NCBI RefSeq assembly: GCF_000224145.3
Contig: NC_020166.2
Location: forward strand, 3,642,948-3,706,947
Direction of reading: 5' to 3'
DNA from: Ciona intestinalis
Lineage: Eukaryota > Chordata > Ascidiacea > Phlebobranchia > Cionidae
Length of the DNA stretch: 64,000 bases
In this document: positions 1 to 13,600 of the stretch, piece after piece
How the letters are laid out: every line of letters begins with the position of its first letter
Position numbering within the stretch: the stretch's first letter is position 1
The notes under the pieces: model-generated
What the model was told of the DNA's origin: nothing
What the model saw: only the letters and a program-made list of their open reading frames with translations
Database searches by the model: none
Made by a program: the position numbers and the translations under genes

Positions 1-37
1 AATAAAGGATTTAAAGTATTAAATAGTTTGATACAAA

Positions 38-258
38 TATAGCAGGGAGGGAAAAGATGGGACACCTTAGGGGAAAGATGGGACACCCTTACATAAAATA
101 TAGATATCCTGATCGTGTTTTAAACAATTACCAATAGTCTATGGAAGTCATGAGGATTACAGTTTTATAGTTCTTTAAATGTTCGTTCTTTACTATCAAA
201 TAGGACGAAAAAATATATTTGAAAAGTGTCCCATCTTCCCCCACCCACCCTACTATAT
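38..258 (+). mobile_element. MITE copy 1
   Basis: Forward copy in a RERE intron. The 5' end reads agcagggagggaaaagatgg, and the gatgggacacc motif is duplicated. The 3' end is the usual ccaccctactata. The core has the gatcgtgttttaaacaatt and aatgttcgttctttac motifs. Confidence 0.85.
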
Positions 259-284
259 AAGGTTTGAAAGTTTGAGTTATTTAC

Positions 285-3200
285 CTGTGTGGTTCATAAG
301 GTGTAGAAGTGCATGGAGATGAACGAGGGACAGATTGAACACTGCTTGTCGGTCTTGGGGTGTGCGCATGAGGGTCTTCTCTCTTTGCAGAATTAGGTTC
401 ATGAAACTAAAATGTAAAATAAGTTTAAAATGCAAAGGTTGCGGAATATTATTAACTTTGTTGAAATTAAAATATTTAAAATAATTTCAAACATGAGTAA
501 ATTTACGCCTTTATTTGTAAAGTAATATTAATATTTACTTAAAAGTCAATTACAAATAATAAAGAAAATGGAATTTAAATTAAAAGAACATGTGTGGTCC
601 ATTGGTCCATTGATTGGAGCAAAGTCCATTTAAATGTGTGCCTCAAGCAAACATAGGAACGGGAGGCTGTATTTTAATTCCTAATTACCCTGGTCGATTT
701 TATTCTTCTTTTTATGGTAACCTTTTATATAGATAATAAGAGCAACCAAAAAAAAAAAAACTTACAATTTATTGAATTTAAAAACAAATTTTACAATTTA
801 TTAATTTAAGTAATGCAACCTGAATTAAAAATGACTATCAAACACAGCAGAATACATGACGTTTTATACCAATAAACTAAAGTGTACGTATTCCACCAAC
901 CAACCAAGAGACAGATGTTTTGTTTATTATCATACACTTTGTGCTTATTCATTATTCATGTATTGATTTACCTTGGCGGGCCTTGGGTGCTCTCTATCTC
1001 TATCGTGTGACGGGCGATGCTGTGGAGTCCGCTGTTGCTGAGGATGTTGGAATCCTCCTGAAGAGTGAGGCTCCGGATGTTTTACTAGCTTGGGTGAAAC
1101 TTTTACATCTTTCGGAGGTATCCAGATGTAATCAGTACGTGAGCACACACTGTTAGGATAAAATGCAAACCTGAAAGAAAATAAAGTTTAACTTATTATT
1201 TATTTACTTACAAAAGTTTTATAATTGTGTAAAACACCCACAGTGCCAAATTCTGCTTAATAATGGCGTCACAGTGGTGCAATTTATTTTTTATTAAGTC
1301 TAGTAACAATCAGAGCTAAATATTAAAATTAGTCTTTGTATATTGTCACAAATTTATGCTGCCATTGCATTGGGTGTTGTTGTTGTCTTTATATTTCGTG
1401 CACATTGGTTTCTGAGCCGATCTATATGCTTATCCAGAAGGATAATTGCGTATCGCGGAAGTCGTGGAAGGTAACCGCAATGTCTGGAGCCAGACCAAAC
1501 ACCCCTGCTGCTGCGTATCTAGACGCTGCAGTTATCACGCTGTTCATTTTTGTGTGTCTTTCGTCGTGAAATTGTTGCCTATATAAGCGTGTTGTGGTCC
1601 TTAATAACGGGACGAAAAGAGATGACAATATAGAGAATGAATAAATGAATCAATAGAGAAGGAAATATAGTCAAGTGCTGCCTAAGTTATGTTGTTGAAA
1701 TTACGAGAAACGCGCATAACATTTTAGCTACGGTGATTTAATGTGACTAGTTTCAAGACACCTTCGATGGTTAATTCCAACTAAGAACCCGTCCGTCACG
1801 CATAAAAACGTTACATATATGTTCTAACAATGTAAATAGTCCATGAAATATCTTACTTTGTCTTTTTACCAAAGAGAATAGTTTCAGGAGAAGAAGGCAA
1901 TTGTCGATGGTTCCCATGATCATATCGGAAGCTTGGTGGTAAACTCTACAAATGTATCGACTATTAAAACTTATATTGTACTTAAACTAGCACAGTGAAT
2001 AAAAAAATCACTAAAACATGTAAAATGTTGTAAACATTAACAGGATTATGTTAATTTTTAACAATTTACAAAGCTTTTACTCCTCCAAAAATAATTTGGG
2101 TAAAATGACACTCACACAAACATCAGGGTAAACAACAAACATCAGGGTAAAATGACACTCAACAAAAGCAAAAAATGCCAAACACGATAAAAAAAATGTT
2201 AACAGTATTTGATATTTTGAAGTAAATTTCTCACCTCTCCTGCTGGTATAGTTATATGATGTTGAGGTGGAAGATACTCCTCTTCTTCCTCTTCATCAGG
2301 ATTGATCTCAGGATGCGGGGGATTGAAAGATGAAGGTTTCGGTCTTAAAAAGTTTGAAATACTTGTTTACATTAACATTATATACTGCTATTGCTAATTA
2401 AGCTATACATTTCTCAATTTTACCAGTTTCGGTCTTGAAATAAAAGCTTGAAATTATTTGTTATGTAACATTATATAATGTTTGTTAATTAGTCTATATT
2501 TTTCATGATTTTACCCCCTTGATTTTTTTTGTTTTTGTGATTGTTTTAATTGCCATTGATGTCCTATGTTTAATTTGTTCCATGAACATGTTACTTTAGA
2601 ATGATATATTTAAATTTCCACACTATAAAATCCCATGTTTAGCCACAAAAACAGAATATCTTATGTGTTCTTTTCCTATCTACGTGTGTGAGGTCATGCT
2701 GCATGGCATGGTTATATGTTACTAATACCAATTATTTGAACAAAGACTTTACTTACTGATTGTTAACAGCAGTTGGCAGCGGAGATGATTGACGATAAAG
2801 TGATTGGGTTCGAGCAGCAGGAGTGGGCGATATATTTCTTGAACCACTTGGTAGCAAAGCTGTAAAACGTAAGATATTCGTATGATAATAATGTTAACGA
2901 AAAAAAAAAACAGAGTATTTTAATGGTAGCTCCCAGAAAATATTAACAATTTACATGCTTTTTATAGTTGTATATGAAGTTGCAATCTTTTATTAAATAA
3001 ACAGCTACAAAAGCTGCAAACTACTGTCAATTGCAGCTACTATAACTACTGTCAATCGTCAATCACAGCTACTAAAAATAAAGCATTTAAGGGTAGCTCT
3101 AAAAAATTATTACCAATTTGCATGTTAGACTTCTTATAGTTGTTTTGGATATGAAGTTACAGTATTTTATTAAATTAACAGTCACTAACCTAAATAAACA

Positions 3201-6200
3201 TATCCGACTGCAAAACTACTGCCAATAGCAGCCACTACAATTAATATATATTATAAAAAAAACTAATTCAACTTCCGCAAAATGTTTAAAATGTTATTGA
3301 AATGCAATCCCAAGTTTTGGAACATCTGGGCTAACAAACAGTCACAGATAGAAACTTTTGCAACAACAAAGCTTAATTTCAATTTCAATTGCCTCAATAT
3401 TTTATACTTAAAAAAATCACCCCTTTTTTACACACTGATAAAATTATTAACACACAAAATTCTGCTTTAGGTGTTTATACTTATAACTTTCACCTTTTTT
3501 ACAAATTGATAAACTTTTTAACGCACAAAAATAACATATTGTCCTACCTTGGCCCATAGCACCATCACTATGGAAATGATGACCATCTGGCGTGGGTATG
3601 TGGTCCATAGGACTCCCCAACACAGGTGGTGTACCAAAATCTGCTTGGCTTACTGGTGTGCCTTTGTATGGCGAATTTACTTCCATCTTACATTGAACTT
3701 CGGATGGTTTGTCTTGCTCTGATGATTGATGTATCTACGTAAAAAGAGGTAAAAGTCATATTAAAATGAAATTACATAGTATTTCGTAAAAAGAGAATTA
3801 TTGCGTAAATTACAAAATATCTGCGTAAAAACAGATAAAAATCATATCAAAATAAAATTACCAAGTATTGTGTAAAGTGAGAATTATTGCCTAAATTACA
3901 AATTATCTGCGTAAAATAAGATAAAAGCCATATAAAAATGATATGTAAGTTACAAACAATATTACACCAAAGGATCTGGGGCTAAAAAATGTAACAAACA
4001 AAAGTCACGTCCAGTCAATTGTTATTTAAGAGATATATATTTCGCATCAATAGCATCGTCAGTCTCTTATTTAAATAGAATTTTTATTCTACATTCTCGT
4101 AGGTGCGCCCTATACACAATAAAATAAAAAGTAGGCCTGACTTGAACAATAGGCTCGTTTAAAAGCGGATGCGCCGGTATTTTTCATTAGTTTAATGCCA
4201 CGGCCGCTGAAAGGATGTCACGTTTCAGAAAGAAAGTTGGCGAAGCTATACTTACGTTAGTTAATAGTTGTCCTTACTATATATTCCTTACTATATATTC
4301 CACTAAACAAGAATCGTTCGAGCTTATTGATATTAGCATCAGATCAGAGTAAGATTCACGAAATTTTTACAAGTTATAATACTTTAAACTTAGATGTAGA
4401 GCTATACGCTACTATGAATAAAATATTTGTACAAATATTAACCTGAACTAACCCCATGTAAAAATAACTCTAAAACACCTAAGAATATTTAAATGATAAA
4501 TATACAGTAGGGTGGGGGAAGTTGGGACACCTTTTCATTCTATTTTCTGGTCCGTTTTGATAGTAAAAAGAACCGTTTAAAGATTTATAAAACCGTATCC
4601 TTACAAACCTCAAACCACATAGTTAATAGAAAAAACACAATCAGGATATTTGAATATTATCCAAACCTTGGGTGGCTTATATAAAGGAGTCCTAACCAGC
4701 GGCGGACACTGGGGGGTGCGAGCGGGTGCGCAAGCACCCCCAATAAAATAAACAATAGAAGTGCTAACTCGCGCGCTTAAAATCTCTCCCACGCGGGTAT
4801 GTCTAGAGGACGTGCGCACTTAAAATATTGTAGTTAGGATCAGTTCAAATGGAAAAGCTGATGTTAATTAAAAATAATCGGTCATGCGCAGCAGGGCTTC
4901 ATGGTCGTGTCTACCCAGGATAACCAATTTCCACTAGAAAACGGGAAATTCCCGTATGCGATTGGTATAAAAATACACGCGTTGACGCGAGGGCGAAAAA
5001 TATTAAAATTGAAGAAAGAGAAGCAACTAACATTATTCAAGCGAGCTTGACTTTCTTTAATTAATTTTCGTTCGTTTTGCTCTGAAAAGTAACGAATCGC
5101 ACGAGATGAGCGTAGCGGCAATCGTGCTTTGATCGGGGCAGAACGTTGGTGCGCTGCGGTCCACGATTAGCATCGCACGAAAAATCGTTGGCTTAAAGCC
5201 AAAAACGCTGTTCTTTGGAACATAGGAGAAAAGATAGTAATACTAAGTGAGCGGTAATGTAGCTTGTTTATTAACCACCGTAGAAACTTATGTTATTAAC
5301 AATATACTTTTTTTTATATTATTTGTGCATCTTGCCACACTGGAATTCACGCGTCTTCTCTTTATCAAGCAGCGTTTGAACGTAAGCCATGTGTTCTGTA
5401 TGATTTTGATTAGCGGTGCTTTTCGACTAAACAGGAGCGTATTCTCGTACGCCTTTCTCCTTGAAGACATCATTAGCACTCGGCTCGGCGCTTTGTCTGG
5501 ATTTAGTAGAGACCGACCGATATAATTTTTTTCCATTAAAACCGATAATTGTCATGTAACGAAACATATGAAATGATCAGTATTAAACAAAATTAATAAC
5601 TGTATTCACGATATTGCAAGTTATAATAAAGAAAAAGAAATGGTTGTCGNNNNNNNNNNNNNNNNNNNNNNNNNNNNNNNNNNNNNNNNNNNNNNNNNNA
5701 GGGTGGGGGAAGTTGGGACACCTTTTCATTCTATTTTCTGGTCCGTTTTGATAGTAAAAAGAACCGTTTAAAGAATTATAAAACCGTATCCTTACAACCC
5801 TCAAACCACATAGTTATTAGATTAAACACGATCAGGATATTTGAATATTATCCAAACCTTGGGTGGCTTATATAAAGGAGTCCTAACCTCTCCCACCCTA
5901 CTGTATATGAAATTTCCTTGACTTCCCCTATACATTACCTTGGTGTATGCTGATGTAGTTGAACTAGCAGATGTAGGTAGATTTTGCATTGGAAGCTTTT
6001 GTGTTTTAAGCAAAGATTGATCATTCTGAAGCTGTATGATCTTCGTTTTGTCACCATTCTTCAGATCTGTGTGGCCAGCCTTATCATTCTGGTGGTTTAA
6101 AACTAAGGCTTTGCTTTCATTTGGTTGTTGGGTGTGAAACTGTGTTGGTTGTTGTTGTCTGGTTGATTGGGTTAAATCTTGTGGTTGGTTTGTTGCCAAT

Positions 6201-7612
6201 TTTGTTTCGGTGGATTCCTTTAAATTATCGGACGCAGATTGATTTTCAGATTCAGATGTTTTATTTTTATCTGATGGATCTCTGAAATAAAATAAACAAA
6301 TACAATATTAGAAACTATTACCTGGTACTTTACTCAGTTTACAAAAAAAGTCAATCAAAATATATTTACCCCGTGTTCCATGTCAGAGTTGATTTTACAT
6401 CTTCAGTTTTTATCTAAATCAAAAAAGTAATATTTTAGAAAAAAAATAAAGAACAAAAAGGGTTGCTAATTAGGAATTTTTAGACACTTATGATTTGTCT
6501 TAAGATAATGCTCAGTTATAAATATTGCATTGAATGTAAACAATTAGTTAGACTTAAGTTACATTTCGGACCTACCACTTAAATTACTTTTGCTTTTTAA
6601 ATTCATGAATATATTATGGTTTGATTTTAGACACGAGAAAAGACTTTAGTTGCGAGTGTTGACAATTAAGATAACTGTTTTTTTATTTTGTAACATAAAT
6701 GCAGTGTTATTTATAATGATTTTGGCTTTTATAATACTTTCAGATGAATATCTAATTTTAGGTGTATAAAATAATTTTTTGGGGTTAGTTCCAATACATC
6801 ATAATAACCAATTGCCCATTAAACAGCAGTCTTTATTTTTATATGTTTCGGTTTAGAATGATCACTACCTCCGGTTTAATCCTCTTCACATCTTCATGTT
6901 GATCCCCCGCATCCACCCCATTCATCTTCCATTGCCTCTTTGATGACTTCTAGAGAAGATAACAAACACAAAATGAATATTTTTGTCTTAAATTATTTAT
7001 TTGGTTTTGGAAATGAACTTTCGTTGTACCAGAAAACACTTTACAATAAAAAAACTTTTATAAAAAACTTTACAAAGAAAAACCTTTTTATAAAAGAATT
7101 AATTAAAAGAACAAACATGTGTATTCAATAACCAATATTTTCGACAAAGTTTAATGCCTTCAATCATCTGAGGTTATGAACGCCCACTAAAATCACCATC
7201 TTGAATTATAATACAACTTTTTAATTTCATAGTCATCATTTTTTATGATCAAAGTAAAATTAAACATCAGTCCCCCAAAAAAACAATTTTTATGGTGATA
7301 TTGAATGAATAAAAGAAAGAATGAAACTTGGTTTATCCTAGCATGGCCTGAAAACCGACAGTCGCTGTTAAATATCTAATATGCACGTAAAGCTTTAGAC
7401 AAACTTTAATTGTTGCTGTAGTGGGTGCGACATATTACAATTTATATAATCAACAAACAGTGAGAAAGAAAATGACCGACCGTATTGATACTTGGCTGGT
7501 GGTCCTCACTCAGCTTTTCTTTGATTGGTTTAAACATGAAAGGAGGAGGAACTTTAGCAACTGACTCCATGAACATCGGAGACATCGGAGTAGCGGGGTC
7601 CTCTTCCATCTC
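285..7612 (-). CDS. RERE: RERE C-terminal low-complexity region and start of atrophin domain
   Basis: Exon 7481-7612 contains [13 protein letters not shown], the conserved segment just after the GATA finger. Exons 6869-6949, 6370-6413 and 5939-6281 are rich in K, Q, S and T, with a glutamine run. Exons 3548-3734, 2757-2859 and 2235-2343 are rich in P and S and include a run of six glutamates. Exon 1857-1945 uses the strong GTAAGA donor, which alone gives the right phase. Exon 972-1170 carries [14 protein letters not shown], matching the atrophin C-A-R-T-D motif, followed by a basic R/D/H-rich stretch. Exon 285-406 ends in phase 2, so more exons lie to the left. Confidence 0.85.
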
Positions 7613-10600
7613 CTAAGAATAAAAGTTTTTAAAAAAAATAAAACCAATAAAAAAGTTTTAGAGTAATAAAAAAATAAAAATTTTGAGGTCAGTAAAAAAA
7701 AGTTTAACATTTTTAAACCCTGTTCTATAAGTATCTTATACCAAAGTAGTTCTTTTCAATATGGGTAGAAAAACGAATTAATATTATTTTTCTTTTTGTT
7801 TTAATTAGTAGTTATTTTTAACATTTAATTGCAATTGATAATATGAAATGTATAACCGAATGAGGTAATAAAACATAGCAGGACCTAATCCCTGTCATGC
7901 CTTATCATAAGATCTCACTAATATAGAATAGAATTTCTGATTTTTTGCTCTTTAAGATGTGGGGATAAGCATAGATAAGTTATGTATTCAAATTAGGCAT
8001 TCAATATTATAATTGTAATTTTGATGTAATTGTCTGGAAATTTACAATTTAGATAAACAAAAAGTAAAGTATTTGGTGAAAGTATTAGTGAGAATTGCAT
8101 TTTAGTAACAATATATTATTAAAATGTAAGAACACAGAAAAAAATAATTATTTTTGCATGGTAATGGTATGTGACTATTATTGTACAGGTTAAACACCCT
8201 TATAGTCTGGTAGTAATATTTATTTAGTCGAAAATTTATCGTTAAAGAGCAACAAACCATGCAGCTGATTTTAATAAAGATCTTATAAAATATGCAGCAC
8301 ACCTCAATAGATAAGCTGTTATCAAAGTTAACATCCACACGTTTATTGTGTCCATATTTCTTGAAAGAAACCAAACATTCCATACATAAACGTAAACCTT
8401 CGCTGCCATAGACACTCCAATCATCAGATGCTGAAAAGTAATTGCAAAATTTGTAACATTGCAGAATTTTAAAATTTGTAACAAAATTTGTAACATTGCA
8501 AAATTTCAAATTTATAACAAAAATTGTAACATTGCAAAATTTCAAAATTTGTAACAAAATTTGTAACATTGCAAAATTTGTAACAAACAAGGGGTAATAG
8601 GTTATTATATTAACATTTAAGTAATGGGTGTTCAAACTTTACAGATTGGTCGCACATTTGTACCACAGTTAATGAAAATCTAGTATAAAGGTTTTAAAAA
8701 ACTAAAACCTTATTAATTTCACATTTCATAAATCATAACCATAAACAAAGGATAGATTATTGGAATAAATGCATTGATGACACTGACAACCAATTCATTT
8801 AGATTAAGATAGAGTAATTTAATGGTTAACTTTAAGTGTACAATACGTGTTAAACATTATCTATCAAAAACTAAATAACACAGTAATCTTAATTAACATA
8901 ACCACCATGTTACATACATATAAGCAGTGGCACAGCCAGAGGGGTTAGGGGGTCACGGCCCCTCTATTTTAAACCCCCCCAAAAAATAAAAAAATAAAAT
9001 AAAAAATTGTTTTGAACCCCCCCCCTCCTTATTTTTTTTCTGGCTGTGCCACTGCATATAAGTAATGTTCCGGCCACAAAATTGAGATAATATAGTCTTT
9101 AATATCTGGTAATCAGCATTAACATAAAGCACTAATCATGATATGGATTAAGGATTATCTCTATTAAAAGAACTTAAAAGGAAATCCAAGCATTAAGCAT
9201 CACACACACACTATGGATTAAGTCTGTATTAAACATGGTATTTAACTTAATTAAAAAATATTCTGATAAACAGAGATTTATCAGAATAAAATATACTACA
9301 ATCTAGAAACCATTTTCCAGTATCTTTTTTATCAGCCAGTTCAATCTTTTGTAAACTGTAAAGTTTACCAAAATGATAAAACAAATGGTATTACAGAAAT
9401 TATTTTAAAATTATTTTGATAAACAGAGAACTTATTTTCAGAATAAAAGATATTAGATCCAAAAACCATTTTTCAGTATTTTATTTTTATCGGCTAGTTT
9501 AACTTTATGTAAAGCCCAGTAAAGGTTATCAAAAAAACACAAACAAATGGTATAATGGCTGTACTTGGTGTACTGTCATAATGTTTTGTGTAATTTGATA
9601 AGAGGTATTTTGTAGATTGAATAATATGTAGACAAGGAATATTTTTAACAGCTTACTTGTAGTTTGACAATGATGACAAACTTTCTTCCGCGTTTCATCA
9701 TCATCTGTTTCAGATTCCAGTTCACTTGAAGTTTCACCTCCTATACAATATTATTTAACTTCATTTATTTAGGTGGTTTGGTTTTATGCTCCAACCCAGT
9801 GGTCACTAATGGGTTGTCCAAATAGTCAGTCATACAGAGAAACAATCGCCCACATAGTTACACATGTGATAACTCGAAAGCGGGCACTTTTGCTGCCTTT
9901 CCATGCAAAAATAAAAAAAGCATCAATCATTTATTTAGGAATACGAGACGCTGCAGAAGTACATTGACTGCATTGCGAATAGCATGTTAATCATGTCTTT
10001 TTTTCGTACAAAAAGCAGTCTGGGCATTGGGGTAATGAGCCAAATCTTGTCTAAACCCTGGATTCTAAAATACCTTACCAACATAGAAAAGACTCTTACC
10101 CCATTAAAAAATGTATGTATGTATTGCGACCAAACTGTCCTGAATTCTTTTATATTATATTTTATCAATATGTAAATCAATCAATTTATCATTGAAATTT
10201 GATATTCGGGTGTTGGGGTAATGGGCAAAATCTGGTCTAAATCCCAAGCCTTTGACGAGGACTTTACCCATAAAGAATAAAAAGCAAGCATACAAATTAA
10301 AAATATTATATTTTTGGAAAGCACGCTTAAATTTTATATTCTGTCATACAAACATACTATTGACAGCTTGCAAACATTACATATCCACAATCACACCTGT
10401 TTCAACAACTGGTGCGTTCTTTGGATTTCTCCTTAAAGCTGCCTGACGTCGACTCTTATTCTGAGGTTGAATCATCAAGTTTTCCTGAACTTTTTTCCAA
10501 AGATAATAAAACTCAACCAGATCCGCCTGTGTAATGCGAACTATTGATTGACAGTTGACCCACATATACAACTGAGTGTATTTAAGTGCAAGTATGATAT

Positions 10601-13600
10601 AGTTTATTTAAATGCCAGTATATAGTGGGGTGGGAGAAGATGTGACACCTTTAGCATGTAATATCCAAATATTCAGATCGTGTTTTAAACAATTTACTAT
10701 GAGAGTCCCGAAAATATGGTTTTATAATTCCTAAAATGTTCTTTGTTTAATGTTAACTACCAAATAGGACGAGTAAATAGAATGAAAAGATGTTCCATCT
10801 CCCCCAACCTACTATATTATGAATAAGCTAATGACTTTTAACTTACAGTTTGCATATTTGGAAGAAGGTCTTTACGAATTTTATAAAAATTCTTTCCATT
10901 TTGCCTCAGACCTTTCTGGAATCGTTTCTTGAAGAAAATAGAAATCACATTCATTACCAAAAAATATTGGTTTTATTACTCCTTTTAATAAAAATTAACC
11001 ATTCTAATAAAAAGTATTATAAAGTTATTATGACGCTTTCCTGGGGACCTTCCAACATTTAACATGAAATGTTCTAAATAAGTTTCTACCATTTTAGATT
11101 TGATATTAACATTTTTTTAAATATTTCCACCATGTGACAAAGTAACTTAATCAAAAAACAGTATTTCCTGATACCAGCTATGGTTATGTATTGTTACATG
11201 AACTGCAACTCACAACTTGGTCCTCTGTCCATTTTCTTTCAATGGTCAGTGGTAAAGGACTTTTCACCAACACCTGCAACGCCACTCGTGCGTCACCCTT
11301 GTTTTGGAAGAGCTAAAAATACATTGGACATTTGAGAAAACAGATAAGCAAGTATTTATGGAGTCTCACATAAACTGTATTGTTGTAAATGCAGAAGTGT
11401 AATGTAATGCAAAAAATGTAATGTATTTTAAAATAAATGAAATGCAAAAAATGTAATGCATTTTAAAATACATGTAATGCAAAAAATGTAATGTATTTTA
11501 AAATAAATGAAATGCAAAAAATGTAATGCATTTTAAAATACATGTAATGCAAAAAATGTAATGTATTTTAAAATAAATGAAATGCAAAAAATGTAATGTA
11601 TTTTAAAATAAATGAAATGCAAAAAATGTAATGTATTTTAAAATAAATGAAATGCAAAAAATGTAATGTATTTTAAAATACAAACAATGCAAAATTGCAA
11701 TGTTATTTATTTAAAAATACATATATTGCAAAAATGTAATCTTATGTTAAAATACGGGTTATGCAGAAATGTAATGTATTTTAAAGTACATGTAATACGA
11801 AAAATGTAATGTTATGTTAGTGCACATGTGGATTAGAATACATTATAGGAAACAAGCAGAATATTCATGCAAACAGCAACCCAATGTTGACATTTAGTGT
11901 TTTCTTTGAGCGCATACAAATAGATCACTGTGTAATGGAATGCATGAATTATACATTTTAAATTGCCTTGTAACTACAATGCTTGACATTATGCAAGTCA
12001 AACACTAATAAATATATTTGTATGCCGACAATGACAGAAACCTTTTATTAAGATTTAGAATTTGGCATAAACTAGTGCGAGTACAAAAACAAAATATGAA
12101 CTATATATAAAGGCAGGGCTTTTAATGAATCATGAACAAAGAAAAATTAATATAAATCACAAACAGCACTGCCAGATATATAATGCTAGTTGTGTACAGC
12201 AAGTAAAGCAAAATCATTTCAATTTATTTTTAAAGTCTGTTTATGCAAATTAGTATTTACGCACACTTTTGTTTTTATTAGAAGACTGCTTAGATAATAA
12301 TTAAACATACATGGCTTGATTGTCTGCTAGGTGTAGCGACCACGCTTTTTTCCAATTAAATGTAAATATGTTTTTAATTGTAAGCGTGTTTTAACAACTG
12401 TTGTTTTGTTGCTATATCCTGTCTTTTACGTTAACCAAATGACAAATAAAGTTATTATTATTTTTATATTATTATGAGTACAAATGAATGATATTAAATA
12501 AAAACAAAAGAACATACCACATTCAACGCATTTATTGTTGTATCATCTCTTGAAGCAATAATGCAGCCTTCTTCAGGGGAACCCCCGTCACACATACCAG
12601 CAAAAGCAGCCATACTCCTAAATAATAATCATCAATGAAAGCACAAAAAGCTAATTTAATTTCCAGGAATACCTAACCCATAACAAGGGACCAAAATATG
12701 TAATAAAAAAGTCTACAAGCATTTATAATTCCTTGAATTAATAACTACTGGCGTACTAGTACTCATATATGAAATTTTTTAATTTTATTTTGGAAAATTT
12801 TTTTTAAAAGGGGGGGGGGGGTTTTATATAGTATAGTTGGGGAAAATGGGACACCTTTTTATTCTATTTTCTCGTCCCATTTGGTAGTAAATGAAGAACA
12901 TTTCAAGGAAACATTAAACCGTACCCTTACGACTCTCATGGACCGTTGTTAACTGTTTAAAATACGATCAGGATATTTAGATATTAAGTGCTAAAGGTGT
13001 CCCATCTTCCCCACAGTACTATTATAATAATATGTCAGCGCTCAGCAGTGGGCCTAATTTAATTTACACAAATAACTATCCAACAACAATAAACCAAAAT
13101 ATGTAATAAAATTACTGTTAATGTTAACTATAAAGTATCTTAGTATTTGAGAATGCTTGGTTTTAATAACCACTGAGATTCAAATTTCATATAAATATGT
13201 TGTTTTATTATTTTTGTTACAACAATACGTCCGTAGTAGGCAGATGATTCAGTTATGCAAACATGTAACAAAAATTATAAAGAAATACCGGCTAGTCCAA
13301 CAAATTAAGTTATTAACTGAGCAACCACTTATATATAACTATATAGTAGGGTGTGGGAGATGGGACACCTTTTCATTCAACATTTATGTCCCATTTGGTA
13401 GTAAACAAAGAACATAGAATTGTAAAACTGTATCCTCACGACTTCAATAGACATTGTTATTTATTTAAACCACGCTCAGGAAATTATGCTCTAAAGGTGT
13501 CCCGTCTTTCCCCGCCCTACTATATAATGAAAGAAATTTACACATCGGAATAAAAATTATTAAAAAAATTTATATTGTGAAATTTAAATAGGTATAGTGG

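Noticed and set aside
4860..5210. Possible snRNA or histone gene in the CpG-rich block
   Set aside because: Compared by eye with U1, U2, U4, U5, U6 and core histone motifs; no convincing match on either strand.
5247..5536. Overlapping open frames of 92 (+) and 82 (-) residues
   Set aside because: Both strands are open over the same DNA, as expected by chance; no motif in either.
8102..8635. 177-residue minus-strand open frame
   Set aside because: Built from AT-rich tandem repeats plus read-through of the real RERE GATA-finger exon (8303-8430) into its intron.
11395..11700. CRISPR-like array
   Set aside because: Units are contiguous with no unique spacers, AT-rich, and in a eukaryotic intron: a minisatellite.
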